A stretch of 64,000 nucleotides of DNA from Bradyrhizobium tropiciagri (GCF_018130545.1 NZ_JAFCKF010000010.1:62001-126000); one strand, 5' to 3'. Counted from the stretch's first letter, positions 1 to 9,327 are shown. The notes: a model not told the origin generated them from the letters alone. Numbers and translations are program-made.

Positions 1-1428
1 CCCATCGCGCTCGACCGCTCGGCGAAGACGCCGCTCGCCGAGCAGATCCGCAAGGCGATTGCGGCGGCGATCGACAATGGCGTGCTGGTGCCCGGCGCCC
101 GGCTGCCGTCGTGGCTCGACCTCGCCGCGCAGCTCGGCGTCGCGCGCGGTACCGTGCGAGCCGCCTATGACAGACTGTCGGACGCCCAGCACATCGTGTC
201 GTCGAAGGCGAATGGCACCACCGTCGCCAGGCGGCCGCGGAAAGCCGCCAAGCCGGACACACCTGTCGCGCCCGGCTCGGTCGTGGAGATGTTTCAAGAT
301 CTGAGCGGTCAGGGACATTTCCGGATGGGCGTCCCCGCGCAGGACACCCTCCCCGCCAAGCTGCTGGCGCGCATCCGCGCCCGCGCCGTGCGGGCGGAGT
401 TGAGTGCGGTGACGCGATATACCGATCCGCGCGGCGAACTCGAATTGCGGCGGGAGATCGCGGCGCACCTTGCGATCGCGCGCGGACTCGAATGCTCTCC
501 CGCGCAGATCGTCATCACGTCCGGCTTCAGCGGCGGCCTCGGCCTCGCGCTGCGCGGACTCGGCCTCGAAGGCCGCCGTGTCTGGATGGAGGATCCGGGC
601 TTTCCATTGACCCGCAAGGGGCTCGAGCTCGCGCGGCTCGAGCTGGCACCGATCCCCGTCGACGCTGATGGCATCGATGTCGCGTACGGCCTCAAGCACG
701 CGTCCGACGCGGCACTCGCAGTCGTGACGCCGGGACAGCAGGCCCCGCTCGGCCCGCCGCTGTCGCCGAAGCGACGCGCGCAGCTACTCGACTGGGCGGC
801 GCAAAGTGGCGCCTGGATCATCGAGGACGACTATCTCGGCGAGTTGCAGCTCGACGGCCGCGCCGCGCCCGCACTCGCTTCGCTCGACCGCGCCGGCCGC
901 GTGATCCATGTCGGCTCGTTCAGCAAGACGATCTCGCCGACGCTCCGCCTCGGGTTCCTGGTTGCGCCCGAGCCGTTGGCAGCGCAGTTCGCCGATGTCG
1001 CGACGTGCCTCGCACCTGCGCCCGGGCCCGCGGTGCAGCTGTCGACCGCGGAGTTCATGCGCGACGGCCATTACATCCGCCATCTCCGGCGAACCAAACA
1101 GACCTATTGCGACAGCCGCGATGCGCTGACGGCCGCGCTGCGTCCGTGGAGCAATGACGTGCAGGTGGCCGGGCTTGCCGTGCTGCTGCCGCTGCCGGAC
1201 AAGGCCGCCGACGTCGAGATCACGCGGCGGGCGCTCGCGCATCGGCTGGCGCCCGCCCCGCTCTCACCCTGGTATCTTTCACCGAAGCGCGCGCAGCCGG
1301 GCTTGCTGCTCGGCATTGCCACCGTGCCCGATCGCGGCATTGCGGGCGCATGCAAGCACCTGTTCGAGGCGATCCGCGCCCAGGATACCCCGGCGTCGCG
1401 CAGCGTCAGGAAGCCCGCAGCCCGGTGA
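1..1428 (+). CDS. MocR-type (GntR/aminotransferase) regulator, 5' truncated by window edge
   Basis: The reading frame is open from base 1, so the start lies outside the window; the ATG at 82 is internal to the winged-helix region and is not the true start. The first ~75 visible residues match the end of a GntR winged helix (LAEQIRKAI, LDLAAQLGVARGTVRAAYDRL). The rest is a fold-type I aminotransferase domain with the PLP lysine in the stretch SFSKTISPTLRLGF. MocR proteins use bound PLP or an amino compound to control neighbouring genes, often for PLP, GABA or taurine metabolism. The target here cannot be told. Its stop overlaps the 3' end of the convergent SDR gene by 23 bases. Confidence 0.9.
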   Translation, partial: PIALDRSAKTPLAEQIRKAIAAAIDNGVLVPGARLPSWLDLAAQLGVARGTVRAAYDRLSDAQHIVSSKANGTTVARRPRKAAKPDTPVAPGSVVEMFQDLSGQGHFRMGVPAQDTLPAKLLARIRARAVRAELSAVTRYTDPRGELELRREIAAHLAIARGLECSPAQIVITSGFSGGLGLALRGLGLEGRRVWMEDPGFPLTRKGLELARLELAPIPVDADGIDVAYGLKHASDAALAVVTPGQQAPLGPPLSPKRRAQLLDWAAQSGAWIIEDDYLGELQLDGRAAPALASLDRAGRVIHVGSFSKTISPTLRLGFLVAPEPLAAQFADVATCLAPAPGPAVQLSTAEFMRDGHYIRHLRRTKQTYCDSRDALTAALRPWSNDVQVAGLAVLLPLPDKAADVEITRRALAHRLAPAPLSPWYLSPKRAQPGLLLGIATVPDRGIAGACKHLFEAIRAQDTPASRSVRKPAAR

Positions 1429-2233
1429 GCGCAAGGCTCAACGCCTTGAGCCGTCTGCGCGCCTCGGCATCATAGGCTTGCGCATGGGCGCGGGCCTCGC
1501 GCTTGCCGTCGAAAAATAATCCGCTCCTATCGGCGACATCGTCGTCCTGGACCAGACGCAGGATGGCGTCGCCGCCCTGCTCGACGGTCGAGATCGGCGT
1601 CGCGCCACTGGCACGCACCATCGTGGTGTTCATGTAGGTCGCCGGGTGCAGCGAATTGACAGTCACCCCACTGCCTTCCAACTCCTCGGCGAGATCGATG
1701 GTGAACATGATCTGCGACAGCTTGCTCTGCGCATAGGCGCGCGCACCGCTATAATTCTTCGTGATCATCACATCGGCGAAATCGATCGGGTGCTGGCCGA
1801 GCGACGCGACATTGACGATGCGCGCCGGCGTGCTCGCCTTGAGCCGCGGCAGCAACAGATGCGCGAGCAGGAAACCGGCGAGATAATTGACCGCGAAGCG
1901 CAGCTCGTGGCCGTCCTTGCTGGTCTGCCGCGCCGGCCCCTCATTCTGCGAGCCGATGCCGGCATTGCAAACCAGCACATCGAGGCGCTCCTGGTCGTCG
2001 AGCACCAGCTGGGCGAACTCGCGGACATCGGCGAGCGAGGACAAATCGGCCTGGTAAAACATCGGCTCGCGTCCACTGACCCGCTTGATCTCGTCGGCGA
2101 GAACCTGCGCCCGCTTGGTGTCGCGGCCGTGGATCAGGACCCGGGCGCCGGCAGAAGCCAGCTTCATCGCCACGTAGCGGCCGACGCCGTCGGTGGAACC
2201 GGTGATCAGCACCGTCTTGCCTGCCATGTTCAT
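1406..2233 (-). CDS. SDR family oxidoreductase
   Basis: A 275-residue short-chain dehydrogenase/reductase. The start is set at 2233 (MNMAGKTVLITG); longer open frame upstream lacks similarity to the family. It shows the NAD(P)-binding GSTDGVGR loop near residues 11-18, the CNAG motif and the catalytic YAQSK (Tyr-x3-Lys). The pattern is that of the retinol dehydrogenase/WW-domain oxidoreductase-like subgroup of classical SDRs. The substrate is unknown. It is convergent with the MocR gene and stands alone on its strand. Confidence 0.88.
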   Translation of the reverse strand: MNMAGKTVLITGSTDGVGRYVAMKLASAGARVLIHGRDTKRAQVLADEIKRVSGREPMFYQADLSSLADVREFAQLVLDDQERLDVLVCNAGIGSQNEGPARQTSKDGHELRFAVNYLAGFLLAHLLLPRLKASTPARIVNVASLGQHPIDFADVMITKNYSGARAYAQSKLSQIMFTIDLAEELEGSGVTVNSLHPATYMNTTMVRASGATPISTVEQGGDAILRLVQDDDVADRSGLFFDGKREARAHAQAYDAEARRRLKALSLALTGLRAS

Positions 2234-2502
2234 CGAAATTGCCTTTCGACCGTTCGCCCAGCGCTGCGAGCAAAGATAAAGGCGCTGCGTGAACTTTGCC
2301 ATGGCATGCCACGGCCCAGGAGCCCCAAAACGAGGTGGAAACACCCTGTCCACCACCCACCGCCACCGGGCCGCGCGTACAGTCTGTCGCGCGACGAGCG
2401 GTCGCGCGGCGCCGCGCCGCGCGTCAAAGGAAGTGCATTCTGATAATCTCGGGGTGAACGACAAGGCTCCGATTGAAGGATTTGCATCGGCAGGGATTTG
2501 GA

Positions 2503-2856
2503 ATGTCCTCGACCATTCCAGACAGGCTCTCGCGGAAGGCTCCCTCGCTGGAACCATTCGGCATGCTCCTGCTCTTCGCAGCGCTGACTGCGCTGCCGAT
2601 TGTCCTGACGGTGCATCTGGTTGAGCTCGCACTCGTGCTGCCCGTGCTCAGCCTGTTGTTGTTCGCAGAGGCAGCCATTGCCGCGCTCGCGGCGCGCGTG
2701 ATCCGCGTGCGCACGAGCGTGGCGAACCTCACGCTGTGGGATTTTGCCGGCGCATTCACCTTCATGGGGTGTGCAGCGGCGATCCTCGGCGAGCCGGACC
2801 AGGCGGCGCTGTTCTTCGAGGAAGAAGCTGCGCTGCGTCCGGTGACACGACCGTAA
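2503..2856 (+). CDS. Hypothetical inner-membrane protein
   Basis: A 117-residue protein with at least two clear hydrophobic segments (about residues 20-60: long runs of Leu, Ala, Val) and a third near residues 75-95. I do not recognise a named family. The start at 2503 (MSSTIPDRL) is preferred to one at 2473 because of charge and length. It lies just before the structured leader of the TerC-type gene on the same strand but about 175 bases separate them, so co-transcription is uncertain. Confidence 0.55.
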   Translation: MSSTIPDRLSRKAPSLEPFGMLLLFAALTALPIVLTVHLVELALVLPVLSLLLFAEAAIAALAARVIRVRTSVANLTLWDFAGAFTFMGCAAAILGEPDQAALFFEEEAALRPVTRP

Positions 2857-2914
2857 ATCCCAGGCCGGGCCCCTCTGGCAGCCACAAGCTGCGATGTCGG
2901 ACTGGAACTCAGTT

Positions 2915-3010
2915 GGAGTGGCCCTGCCTCGACCCGCGACGTGACAACGTCGCGGCGGATTTGCCGTCAGTGTGACGGCGACAGCCGGTGTCGTCGAGAC
3001 GGTCCACTCC
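2915..3010 (+). promoter_or_regulatory. Structured 5' leader of TerC-type gene (candidate riboswitch)
   Basis: Directly visible: GGAGTGG at 2915-2921 can pair with CCACTCC at 3004-3010, enclosing an 8-bp perfect hairpin (CCGCGACG 2934-2941 with CGTCGCGG 2948-2955), a 7-bp perfect hairpin (GCCGTCA 2963-2969 with TGACGGC 2973-2979) and a 4-bp hairpin (2980-2983 with 2989-2992). The closing strand ends 21 bases before the ATG, close to the ribosome binding site. TerC/YkoY/Alx-type genes are often controlled by the Mn-sensing yybP-ykoY riboswitch. Whether this sequence carries that consensus could not be tested here. Confidence 0.4.
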
Positions 3011-3031
3011 CCGACCTCAAGGGGATGTTTC

Positions 3032-3652
3032 ATGTCCGAACTGCTTTCACTCGACGCCCTCAGCGCACTGCTGCAGGTCGTCGTCATCGACCTCGTGCTG
3101 GCCGGCGACAATGCTGTCGTGATCGGCCTTGCCGCAGCAGGCCTGCCGGCGCAGCAACGCGGCAAGGCGATCCTGATCGGCATTGGCGCCGCGACGCTGC
3201 TGCGCATCCTGTTCGCCCTGCTCACCACGCAATTGATGCAGATCGTCGGCCTGCTGCTGGCCGGCGGCATCCTGCTGCTCTGGGTATGCTGGAAGATGTG
3301 GCGGGAACTGCGTGCCAGCGCGCACGAGACGGCGGCCGAGCACGACGCTGATGACGCGAAGGCTCCGCGCAAGACATTGTGGCAGGCGACGACGCAGATC
3401 ATCGTCGCCGACGTCTCGATGTCGCTCGACAATGTGCTGGCGGTCGCGGGCGCGGCGCGCGAGCAGCCGATCGTGCTGGTGTTCGGCCTCGCGCTCTCGA
3501 TCGCGATGATGGGCGCCGCCGCGACCTTCATCGCACGGCTGCTACAGAACCACCGCTGGATCGCCTATGTCGGCCTCGCGGTGATCCTCTATGTCGCTGT
3601 TGACATGACCATTCGTGGCGCAAACGAGATCGCGAAGGTCGCGCCGGTCTGA
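3032..3652 (+). CDS. TerC family integral membrane protein (YjbE-like)
   Basis: A 206-residue membrane protein of the TerC/YjbE type. The start is the ATG at 3032, preceded by AAGGGG. The N-terminal helix carries VVVIDLVLAGDNAVVIG and the second half repeats this as VADVSMSLDNVLAVAG, the paired Asp/Asn-containing membrane motifs that mark the family. These proteins are implicated in metal ion export, chiefly manganese. A soluble charged loop (about residues 90-112) links two three-helix halves. The strongly foldable leader upstream fits metal control. Confidence 0.88.
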   Translation: MSELLSLDALSALLQVVVIDLVLAGDNAVVIGLAAAGLPAQQRGKAILIGIGAATLLRILFALLTTQLMQIVGLLLAGGILLLWVCWKMWRELRASAHETAAEHDADDAKAPRKTLWQATTQIIVADVSMSLDNVLAVAGAAREQPIVLVFGLALSIAMMGAAATFIARLLQNHRWIAYVGLAVILYVAVDMTIRGANEIAKVAPV

Positions 3653-3663
3653 CGAAAGCAAAA

Positions 3664-3685
3664 CGGCGGGCCACCAGGCCCGCCG
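3664..3685 (-). terminator. Terminator between convergent terC-type and rraA-type genes
   Basis: A perfect 9-bp stem (CGGCGGGCC 3664-3672 with GGCCCGCCG 3677-3685) with a 4-base loop. Read on the minus strand it is followed by TTTTGCTTT, so it fits a rho-independent terminator for the RraA-like gene; on the plus strand there is no T run. Confidence 0.7.
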
Positions 3686-3712
3686 CTCCGCATATCGATA
3701 GCGCGCAGTGCG

Positions 3713-4432
3713 TCAGTGGATTTCCGACGAGCGCTTCAGCGCGTCCTTCAGCTTCTCGAGCGAAAAGTCCTTGCTGCGCGCGATGTCGAGGATCGGGGTC
3801 TCGCGGCGGCCGCAGAGCTCGGCGGCCTCCGGCAGCTTGGCCGCGATCTCGTAGGGGATCACGATCGCGCCGTGGCTGTCGGCGTGGATCAGGTCGTCGG
3901 AGCGCACCGTCATGCCGGCGACGCGGACCTCGCCGCCAAAGCTTTCGGCATGCACCCAGGCGTGCGACGGGCCGATCGAGCCGGCCAGCGCCTGGAAGCC
4001 CGGCGCCCATTGCGGGATGTCGCGGATCGAGCCGTCGGTGATGACGCCGAGGCAGCCGAGCGCTTTGTGCACGGCGCTCTGCACCTCGCCCCAGAACGCG
4101 CCGTAGCCGACGTCGGGCCCGTCGATGTCCTGGATCACCGAGATGCGCGGACCGAAGCCGGTGCCGACATATTCGTAATAGTCGATGCGGCGCTTCGACT
4201 GCTCCTCGGCCGACAGGCCGGATTTCAGCACCGAGCGGATCGCAACCGTACGCGCATAGCCGACGATCGGCGGCAGCGTCGGGAACGGGCAGACCAGCGG
4301 CTTCACGGTGTAGCCGATCAGACGGCGCTCGGGTGCTACGATCTCCATCGCGTTGCAGATCGTCGGCGTGTCATAGCGTCCCAACGCCTCGAGGACGGAT
4401 GCAGGCAGCGGGGCGGAAGCGGATGTCGTCAC
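3713..4432 (-). CDS. RraA family protein (aldolase-like)
   Basis: A 239-residue RraA/HMG-aldolase superfamily protein. The core has the family pattern GVITDGSIRDIPQW, with the Arg-Asp pair that binds the divalent metal and the carboxylate substrate, and a preceding glycine-rich GEVQSAVHKALG region. Family members include oxaloacetate decarboxylase/4-hydroxy-4-methyl-2-oxoglutarate aldolase and the RNase E inhibitor RraA. The extended N-terminus (about 90 residues before the core) resembles the catabolic enzymes rather than E. coli RraA. No catabolic partners flank it, so the substrate is open. Confidence 0.83.
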   Translation of the reverse strand: MTTSASAPLPASVLEALGRYDTPTICNAMEIVAPERRLIGYTVKPLVCPFPTLPPIVGYARTVAIRSVLKSGLSAEEQSKRRIDYYEYVGTGFGPRISVIQDIDGPDVGYGAFWGEVQSAVHKALGCLGVITDGSIRDIPQWAPGFQALAGSIGPSHAWVHAESFGGEVRVAGMTVRSDDLIHADSHGAIVIPYEIAAKLPEAAELCGRRETPILDIARSKDFSLEKLKDALKRSSEIH

Positions 4433-4461
4433 GGCGTTTCTCTCCTGATTTTTGGCGTCAC

Positions 4462-4559
4462 ATCATGATGCGTTTCCACGGAAACGCATCATGATCTCAT
4501 TTCTTGGTTTGAGCATGATCTTTTCGGAAAACCGGTCTCCACTTTTCCGGATCATGCTC
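4462..4559. repeat. Dispersed palindromic repeat (copy A)
   Basis: Two adjoining palindromes: a perfect 16-bp inverted repeat at 4462-4477/4480-4495 with a 2-base loop, and GAGCATGATC at 4511 closing with GATCATGCTC at 4559. The second part is a member of the same family as 6445-6492 and 24523-24571 (core TTTTCGGAAAACCG...CTTTTCCGGATCATG). Such elements are frequent between Bradyrhizobium genes; a further GC-rich repeat-like stretch (CCGTCACCCTGAGGG...) follows at about 4660-4700. No gene is seen in 4433-4708. Confidence 0.8.
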
Positions 4560-4708
4560 GAACGGGCCATCTCAGCCTATAGCCGAGATCGGAGGCGAAC
4601 CCAACCGAGGCACGCTCATGGCTGATATTTGGGAGAGTAGACTCACGCGTCTCTATCACCGTCACCCTGAGGGGGCCGCGCAGCGGCCGTCTCGAAGGGT
4701 CGACGCGC

Positions 4709-5587
4709 TTAATGCAGATGCGTCGGACGATCGTCGTGGTCACTTTCCGCGACCGGCGCCGTGTAGGGAGCAGCGGCGGCCGGCGGCGGCGCGGTTGCAG
4801 CTTGCGTCTGCGCAGCAAGCTGGCGCTCCTGGTCGCGGTAGGACTTCCAGCCCCACGGCAGGCTGATCAAATAGGCCACCGAGCCGGCCGACAGGATGTG
4901 CCAGGGATAGCCGATCAACAGCGCGACGAAGAACACCACGGCCACGAACACCGGCAGCACCATCTCCGGCGGCACGCGCATCTTCACCGTCTTGCCGGAG
5001 AACACCGGCAGGCGCGACACCATCAGGAAGGCGATCAAGAGCGTATAGAACGCCGTCAAGGTCGCCGGCGGCATCGGCACGCCGAGGAAGGCGAGATAGA
5101 TCGGCAGCAGCACGGTGATCGCGCCGGCCGGCGCCGGCACGCCGGTGAAATAATTGGCGGCGAAAGCCGGCTTGTTCGGGTCGTCGATCGAGGCGTTGAA
5201 GCGCGCCAGCCGCAGGCCGCCGGAGATCGCGAACACCATCGCGGCGATCCAGCCACCATTGTTCAATTCATGCAGCTGCCAGAAATACAGGATCAGGCCC
5301 GGCGCGACGCCGAAATTGACGAAGTCGGCCAGGCTGTCGAGCTCGGCGCCGAATTTCGACTGGCCCTTGATCATGCGGGCGACGCGGCCGTCGATGCCGT
5401 CGAGGATCGCCGCGAACACGATGGCGGCGACCGCAAGCTCCATCCGCCCTTCCGTCGACAGCCGGATCGCGGTCAGGCCGGCGCAGATCGCCAGCAGCGT
5501 GATCATGTTCGGCACCAGCATCCGCACCGGGATCGGGCGGAACCGGCGGCGGCGAAACTCGGTGGAATTGGGGTCTGATGGCATCAT
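4709..5587 (-). CDS. pssA: CDP-diacylglycerol--serine O-phosphatidyltransferase
   Basis: A 292-residue membrane enzyme that makes phosphatidylserine from CDP-diacylglycerol and serine. The CDP-alcohol phosphotransferase signature is intact: DGIDGRVAR followed eight residues later by G-x3-D-x3-D (FGAELDSLAD). About six to eight hydrophobic segments follow. The C-terminus is a Pro/Ala-rich, hydrophilic tail ending in His residues. It lies 76 bases downstream of psd on the same strand, so the two steps to phosphatidylethanolamine are probably one operon. ATG at 5587 is preferred over a TTG at 5605. Confidence 0.93.
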   Translation of the reverse strand: MMPSDPNSTEFRRRRFRPIPVRMLVPNMITLLAICAGLTAIRLSTEGRMELAVAAIVFAAILDGIDGRVARMIKGQSKFGAELDSLADFVNFGVAPGLILYFWQLHELNNGGWIAAMVFAISGGLRLARFNASIDDPNKPAFAANYFTGVPAPAGAITVLLPIYLAFLGVPMPPATLTAFYTLLIAFLMVSRLPVFSGKTVKMRVPPEMVLPVFVAVVFFVALLIGYPWHILSAGSVAYLISLPWGWKSYRDQERQLAAQTQAATAPPPAAAAPYTAPVAESDHDDRPTHLH

Positions 5588-5663
5588 GACTTGAGAATAT
5601 AGCAAGCATGGCCCGGCTCCGCCATCACGGCGGGAACCGGCTGATCAACCGGCTGAAACAGCG

Positions 5664-6362
5664 TTAATCGGCCCGGTAGGTGCGGCCTGGATCGGCGCCG
5701 CGGAAATCCGCCAGGATGGTCTCACCGGCGACTGCGGTCTGGCCTTCGGACACCAGGGCCTTGGTGCCCTCGGGCAAATAAACGTCCAGCCGCGAGCCGA
5801 AGCGGATCAAGCCGAAACGCTCGCCAGCGCCGATCGACTGGCCTTCCTTGACGAAGCAAACGATGCGGCGCGCCACGAGGCCCGCGATCTGGACCACGCC
5901 GATGCGGCCGTTGGAGCTCGAGATGACCAGCGAATTGCGCTCATTGTCCTCGCTCGCCTTGTCGAGCTCGGCATTGATGAACGCGCCAGGCCGATAGGCG
6001 ATCCGGTCGATGCGGCCGGCCACCGGGCTACGATTCACGTGGCAGTTGAACACGCTCATGAACACCGAGACCCGCGGCAGCGGCTTGTCGCCGAGGCCGA
6101 GCTCCGCCGGCGGCAGCGCCTGCACCACCATGGAGACGCGGCCATCGGCCGGTGACACCACGATGCCGTCGCGCAGCGGCGTCACGCGGACGGGATCGCG
6201 GAAGAACAGCGCGCACCAGACCGTGAGCAGCGTCCCGATCCAGCCCAGCGGGGTCCAGATCCAGAACAGGATCAGGCTCGCCAAAGCGAAGCCGCCAATG
6301 AAGGGATAGCCCTCCGGGTGGATCGGCGGGATCTGCGCGCGGATGGAATTGGCGATCGACAT
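5664..6362 (-). CDS. psd: Phosphatidylserine decarboxylase (short form)
   Basis: A 232-residue proenzyme that decarboxylates phosphatidylserine to phosphatidylethanolamine. It has two N-terminal membrane segments, the [13 protein letters not shown] region, and the C-terminal RFGSRLD motif where autocleavage between Gly and Ser creates the pyruvoyl group, so the small subunit is only about 35 residues. The short length and FGS instead of LGS mark the Psd-B type found in Rhizobiales. The start at 6362 ([13 protein letters not shown]) gives the family length; the upstream extension runs into repeat DNA. Confidence 0.93.
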   Translation of the reverse strand: MSIANSIRAQIPPIHPEGYPFIGGFALASLILFWIWTPLGWIGTLLTVWCALFFRDPVRVTPLRDGIVVSPADGRVSMVVQALPPAELGLGDKPLPRVSVFMSVFNCHVNRSPVAGRIDRIAYRPGAFINAELDKASEDNERNSLVISSSNGRIGVVQIAGLVARRIVCFVKEGQSIGAGERFGLIRFGSRLDVYLPEGTKALVSEGQTAVAGETILADFRGADPGRTYRAD

Positions 6363-6406
6363 CAGTGCTCGCTTGCGTTTCCCCGCCCCATTTGGCGGGA
6401 GAGGCC

Positions 6407-6492
6407 CTAAAGCGCGAATCATCGCGCTTTAGTTGGTCGTTTTAGGCATGATCTTTTTCGGAAAACCGCTTCGCACTTTTCCGGATCATGCC
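6407..6492. repeat. Dispersed palindromic repeat (copy B)
   Basis: A perfect 10-bp inverted repeat (CTAAAGCGCG 6407-6416 with CGCGCTTTAG 6423-6432) followed by GGCATGATC...GATCATGCC at 6445-6492, the same family as 4511-4559 and 24523-24571. It fills the gap between psd and the upstream ABC gene and may end or stabilise transcripts there. Confidence 0.8.
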
Positions 6493-6500
6493 CTAATCGA

Positions 6501-8489
6501 CTATTCCGCGGCGGTCGGCAAGGGCTTCTCACCCGCATCAGGGGTGGAATCCTCCGACGATTCAGTGACCGCGGGCGGCAGGCGATTCGGCGCCGTGCCG
6601 TCGTCATCGACCTGGGCGAGCCGTTCGCGGGCCTCCTCGGCCTCGCGCTGCCGGTTCCACATGCTGGCGTAGAGGCCGTCGGCGGCCAAAAGCCGCGCGT
6701 GAGTGCCGCGCTCGGCGATCCGCCCCTGGTCCAGCACGATGATCTCGTCGGCGCCGACGATGGTCGAGAGCCGATGCGCGATCACGAGCGACGTGCGGTT
6801 GCGCGAGACCCGCTCCAACGCGCCCTGGATCTCGTGCTCGGTGTGGCTGTCGAGCGCCGAGGTCGCCTCATCCAGCACCAGGATCGGCGGCGCCTTCAGC
6901 ACCGTGCGCGCGATCGCGACGCGCTGCTTCTCGCCGCCGGAAAGCTTGAGACCGCGCTCGCCGACCTGGGTCTCGTAGCCCTGCGGCGACATCCGGATGA
7001 AGCCGTCGATCTGCGCGAGCCGCGCCGCCTCCTCCACCTCGTCGTCGGCCGCATCCCAGCGGCCATAGCGGATGTTGTAGCGGATGGTGTCGTTGAACAG
7101 CACGGTGTCCTGCGGCACCATGCCGATCGCCTGTCGCAGCGAAGTCTGCGTCACGGTCTTGATGTCCTGGCCGTCGATCAGGATGCGGCCGGAGGACACG
7201 TCGTAGAGGCGGAACAACAGCCGCGAGATCGTCGACTTGCCGGCACCCGACGGGCCGACGATCGCAACCGTCTTGCCGGCCGGCACCTCGAAGCTCAGGC
7301 CTTTCAGGATCGGCCGGTCGGATTCATAGGAGAAGCGGACATCCTCGAACCGCACGCTGCCTGTCGACACCGCGAGCGGTTTTGCGCCCGGAATGTCCTT
7401 CACCTCGGGATTGCGCTCCAGCACGTCGAACATCTTCTCGATGTCGATGATCGCCTGCTTGATCTCGCGATACACCATGCCCATGAAATTCAGCGGCTGG
7501 TAGAGCTGGATCATCATTGAATTGATCAGCACGAAATCGCCGACGGTGTGGGTGCCGTTGCGGATGCCGAATGCGCACATCAGCATGGTCGCAGTCAGGC
7601 CGGCGGTGAAGATGATCGCCTGCCCGGTGTTGAGCACCGCAAGCGAGGTATAGGTCTTCACGCTGGCCTGCTCGTAGCGTTCCATCGAGCGGTCGTAGCG
7701 CCTGGCCTCGCGCTCCTCCGCGCCGAAATATTTCACGGTCTCGTAGTTGAGCAGCGAGTCGATCGCCTTGGTATTCGCCTCGGTGTCGGAATCGTTCATC
7801 TTGCGGCGGATCTCGATCCGCCACTCGGTCGCGATGTAGGTGTAGTACATGAACACGACGACCGTGATCAGCACCGCGAGCACGTAGCGCCAGTCGAACT
7901 GCCACAGCAGCACGCCCGCCAGCAGCGTGACCTCGACGATGGTCGGGATCAGCTGCAAGATCACCATCCGCACGATGGTCTCGATGCCGGAGCGGCCGCG
8001 CTCGAGCACGCGGGTCAGGCCGCCGGTCTTGCGCTCGAGATGGAAGCGCAGCGACAGTTCGTGCATGTGCACGAAGGTGATGTAGGCGAGCCGCCGCACC
8101 GCGTGCATCGCGACGCGGGCGAAGATGCCGTCGCGCCACTGCGTCAGCACCGCCATGATGATACGCACCGCGCCGTAGCTGATCGTCATCAGCACCGGCG
8201 AGGCGATCAGCCACACCATCCAGTTCGACGACGCGACCGGCGCCGAGCCCGTGCCGTTCAGAGCATCGATCGCCCATTTGAACGTGAACGGCACCGACAG
8301 TGTCGCGAGCTTGGCGAACAGCAGCAGCACCACCGACCAGATCACGCGCATCTTCAGATCGGCGCGATCGCCGGGCCAGATATAGGGCCAGAGGTGAACG
8401 AGGGTGCCGAGCAGCGTGCCCTTCTCGGCGGCCGGTGTCGCGGCCGTGGGCTGCGCGGCGCCGGTCACAGTCTGTTGCGGCGGCACCAT
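6501..8489 (-). CDS. ABC exporter, Atm1/HMT1 type (fused permease-ATPase)
   Basis: A 662-residue half-transporter: six-helix membrane domain (about residues 45-340) followed by an ATPase with Walker A GPSGAGKST, signature LSGGEKQRVAIAR, Walker B ILVLDEATSALD and the H-loop VIAHRLST. The membrane part has the long helices and the YETVKYFGAEEREARRYD stretch typical of Atm1-type exporters, which move glutathione-linked metal or persulfide compounds. It would act as a homodimer in the inner membrane. It is divergent from the LOG gene and is followed by psd-pssA after a repeat. Confidence 0.9.
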   Translation of the reverse strand: MVPPQQTVTGAAQPTAATPAAEKGTLLGTLVHLWPYIWPGDRADLKMRVIWSVVLLLFAKLATLSVPFTFKWAIDALNGTGSAPVASSNWMVWLIASPVLMTISYGAVRIIMAVLTQWRDGIFARVAMHAVRRLAYITFVHMHELSLRFHLERKTGGLTRVLERGRSGIETIVRMVILQLIPTIVEVTLLAGVLLWQFDWRYVLAVLITVVVFMYYTYIATEWRIEIRRKMNDSDTEANTKAIDSLLNYETVKYFGAEEREARRYDRSMERYEQASVKTYTSLAVLNTGQAIIFTAGLTATMLMCAFGIRNGTHTVGDFVLINSMMIQLYQPLNFMGMVYREIKQAIIDIEKMFDVLERNPEVKDIPGAKPLAVSTGSVRFEDVRFSYESDRPILKGLSFEVPAGKTVAIVGPSGAGKSTISRLLFRLYDVSSGRILIDGQDIKTVTQTSLRQAIGMVPQDTVLFNDTIRYNIRYGRWDAADDEVEEAARLAQIDGFIRMSPQGYETQVGERGLKLSGGEKQRVAIARTVLKAPPILVLDEATSALDSHTEHEIQGALERVSRNRTSLVIAHRLSTIVGADEIIVLDQGRIAERGTHARLLAADGLYASMWNRQREAEEARERLAQVDDDGTAPNRLPPAVTESSEDSTPDAGEKPLPTAAE

Positions 8490-8702
8490 CAGGAGCCCGC
8501 TCTCGCCGTCATGGCGCGCCGGTGCGCTGCCACATCTTTTCCACGATTTGCCATTGTGCCCGTCATATAGATCGTTTGAACGCGGCGTACAGGCTTATGA
8601 CGAAATTTGTTCGCGATTCGCGGGAATTTACGGGATTTTTTGACCCTCAATCCCCATATGCTGATCTTGACCCTGTTTACGCTGCAGTGCCACAAGGATC
8701 GT

Positions 8703-9308
8703 ATGAACCAAATCAAGACTGTCTGTGTTTATTGCGGCTCCGGCCCCGGTAACAATCCCCGCTTCGTTGACGCTGCCGTCGCGCTCGGCAAGAGCCTTGC
8801 CGAAAACAACGTGCGCCTGGTGTATGGCGGCGGCTCGATCGGCCTGATGGGCGCGGTCGCCAAATCCACGCTCGATCATGGCGGCTCGGTCACGGGCATC
8901 ATTCCCGAATTCCTGCGCGCGCGCGAGAACGCGCTGACCTCGGTTCAGGAGATGATCGTCACGCCCGACATGCATGAGCGCAAGCGCCTGATGTTCGAGC
9001 GCTCGGATGCGTTCGTCGCGCTGCCCGGCGGCATCGGTACGCTGGAGGAACTGGTGGAGCAACTGACTTGGCAGCAGCTCGGCCGCCACTCTAAGCCGAT
9101 CCTGCTCGCCAACATCGACAATTTCTGGGAGCCCCTGCTCTCGCTTTTGAACCACATGCGCACGACGGAGTTCATCCGCCCGACGCTGCCGATCAACGTG
9201 CTGATGGCCGACCGCGTCGACGAGATTCTGCCGCGGCTGCGTTCGGCCGTCGCCGGCAAGCCGGCGGCCGCGAAGGAGCTGGCGCCGGAAGTGGCGCGGC
9301 GGCTGTAG
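8703..9308 (+). CDS. LOG family protein (TIGR00730, nucleoside 5'-monophosphate phosphoribohydrolase-like)
   Basis: A 201-residue Rossmann-like protein with the diagnostic PGGIGTLEE motif (about residues 105-113) and the upstream VYGGGSIGLMGA glycine loop. LOG proteins release cytokinin bases from their ribotides; bacterial members also act as purine nucleotide nucleosidases (YgdH/PpnN-like). ATG at 8703 follows CAAGGAT and matches the family N-terminus (CVYCGSG). In a plant-associated genus a link to cytokinin is possible but not shown by context. Confidence 0.9.
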   Translation: MNQIKTVCVYCGSGPGNNPRFVDAAVALGKSLAENNVRLVYGGGSIGLMGAVAKSTLDHGGSVTGIIPEFLRARENALTSVQEMIVTPDMHERKRLMFERSDAFVALPGGIGTLEELVEQLTWQQLGRHSKPILLANIDNFWEPLLSLLNHMRTTEFIRPTLPINVLMADRVDEILPRLRSAVAGKPAAAKELAPEVARRL

Positions 9309-9327
9309 AGGAGCGCGGGCATCTATC

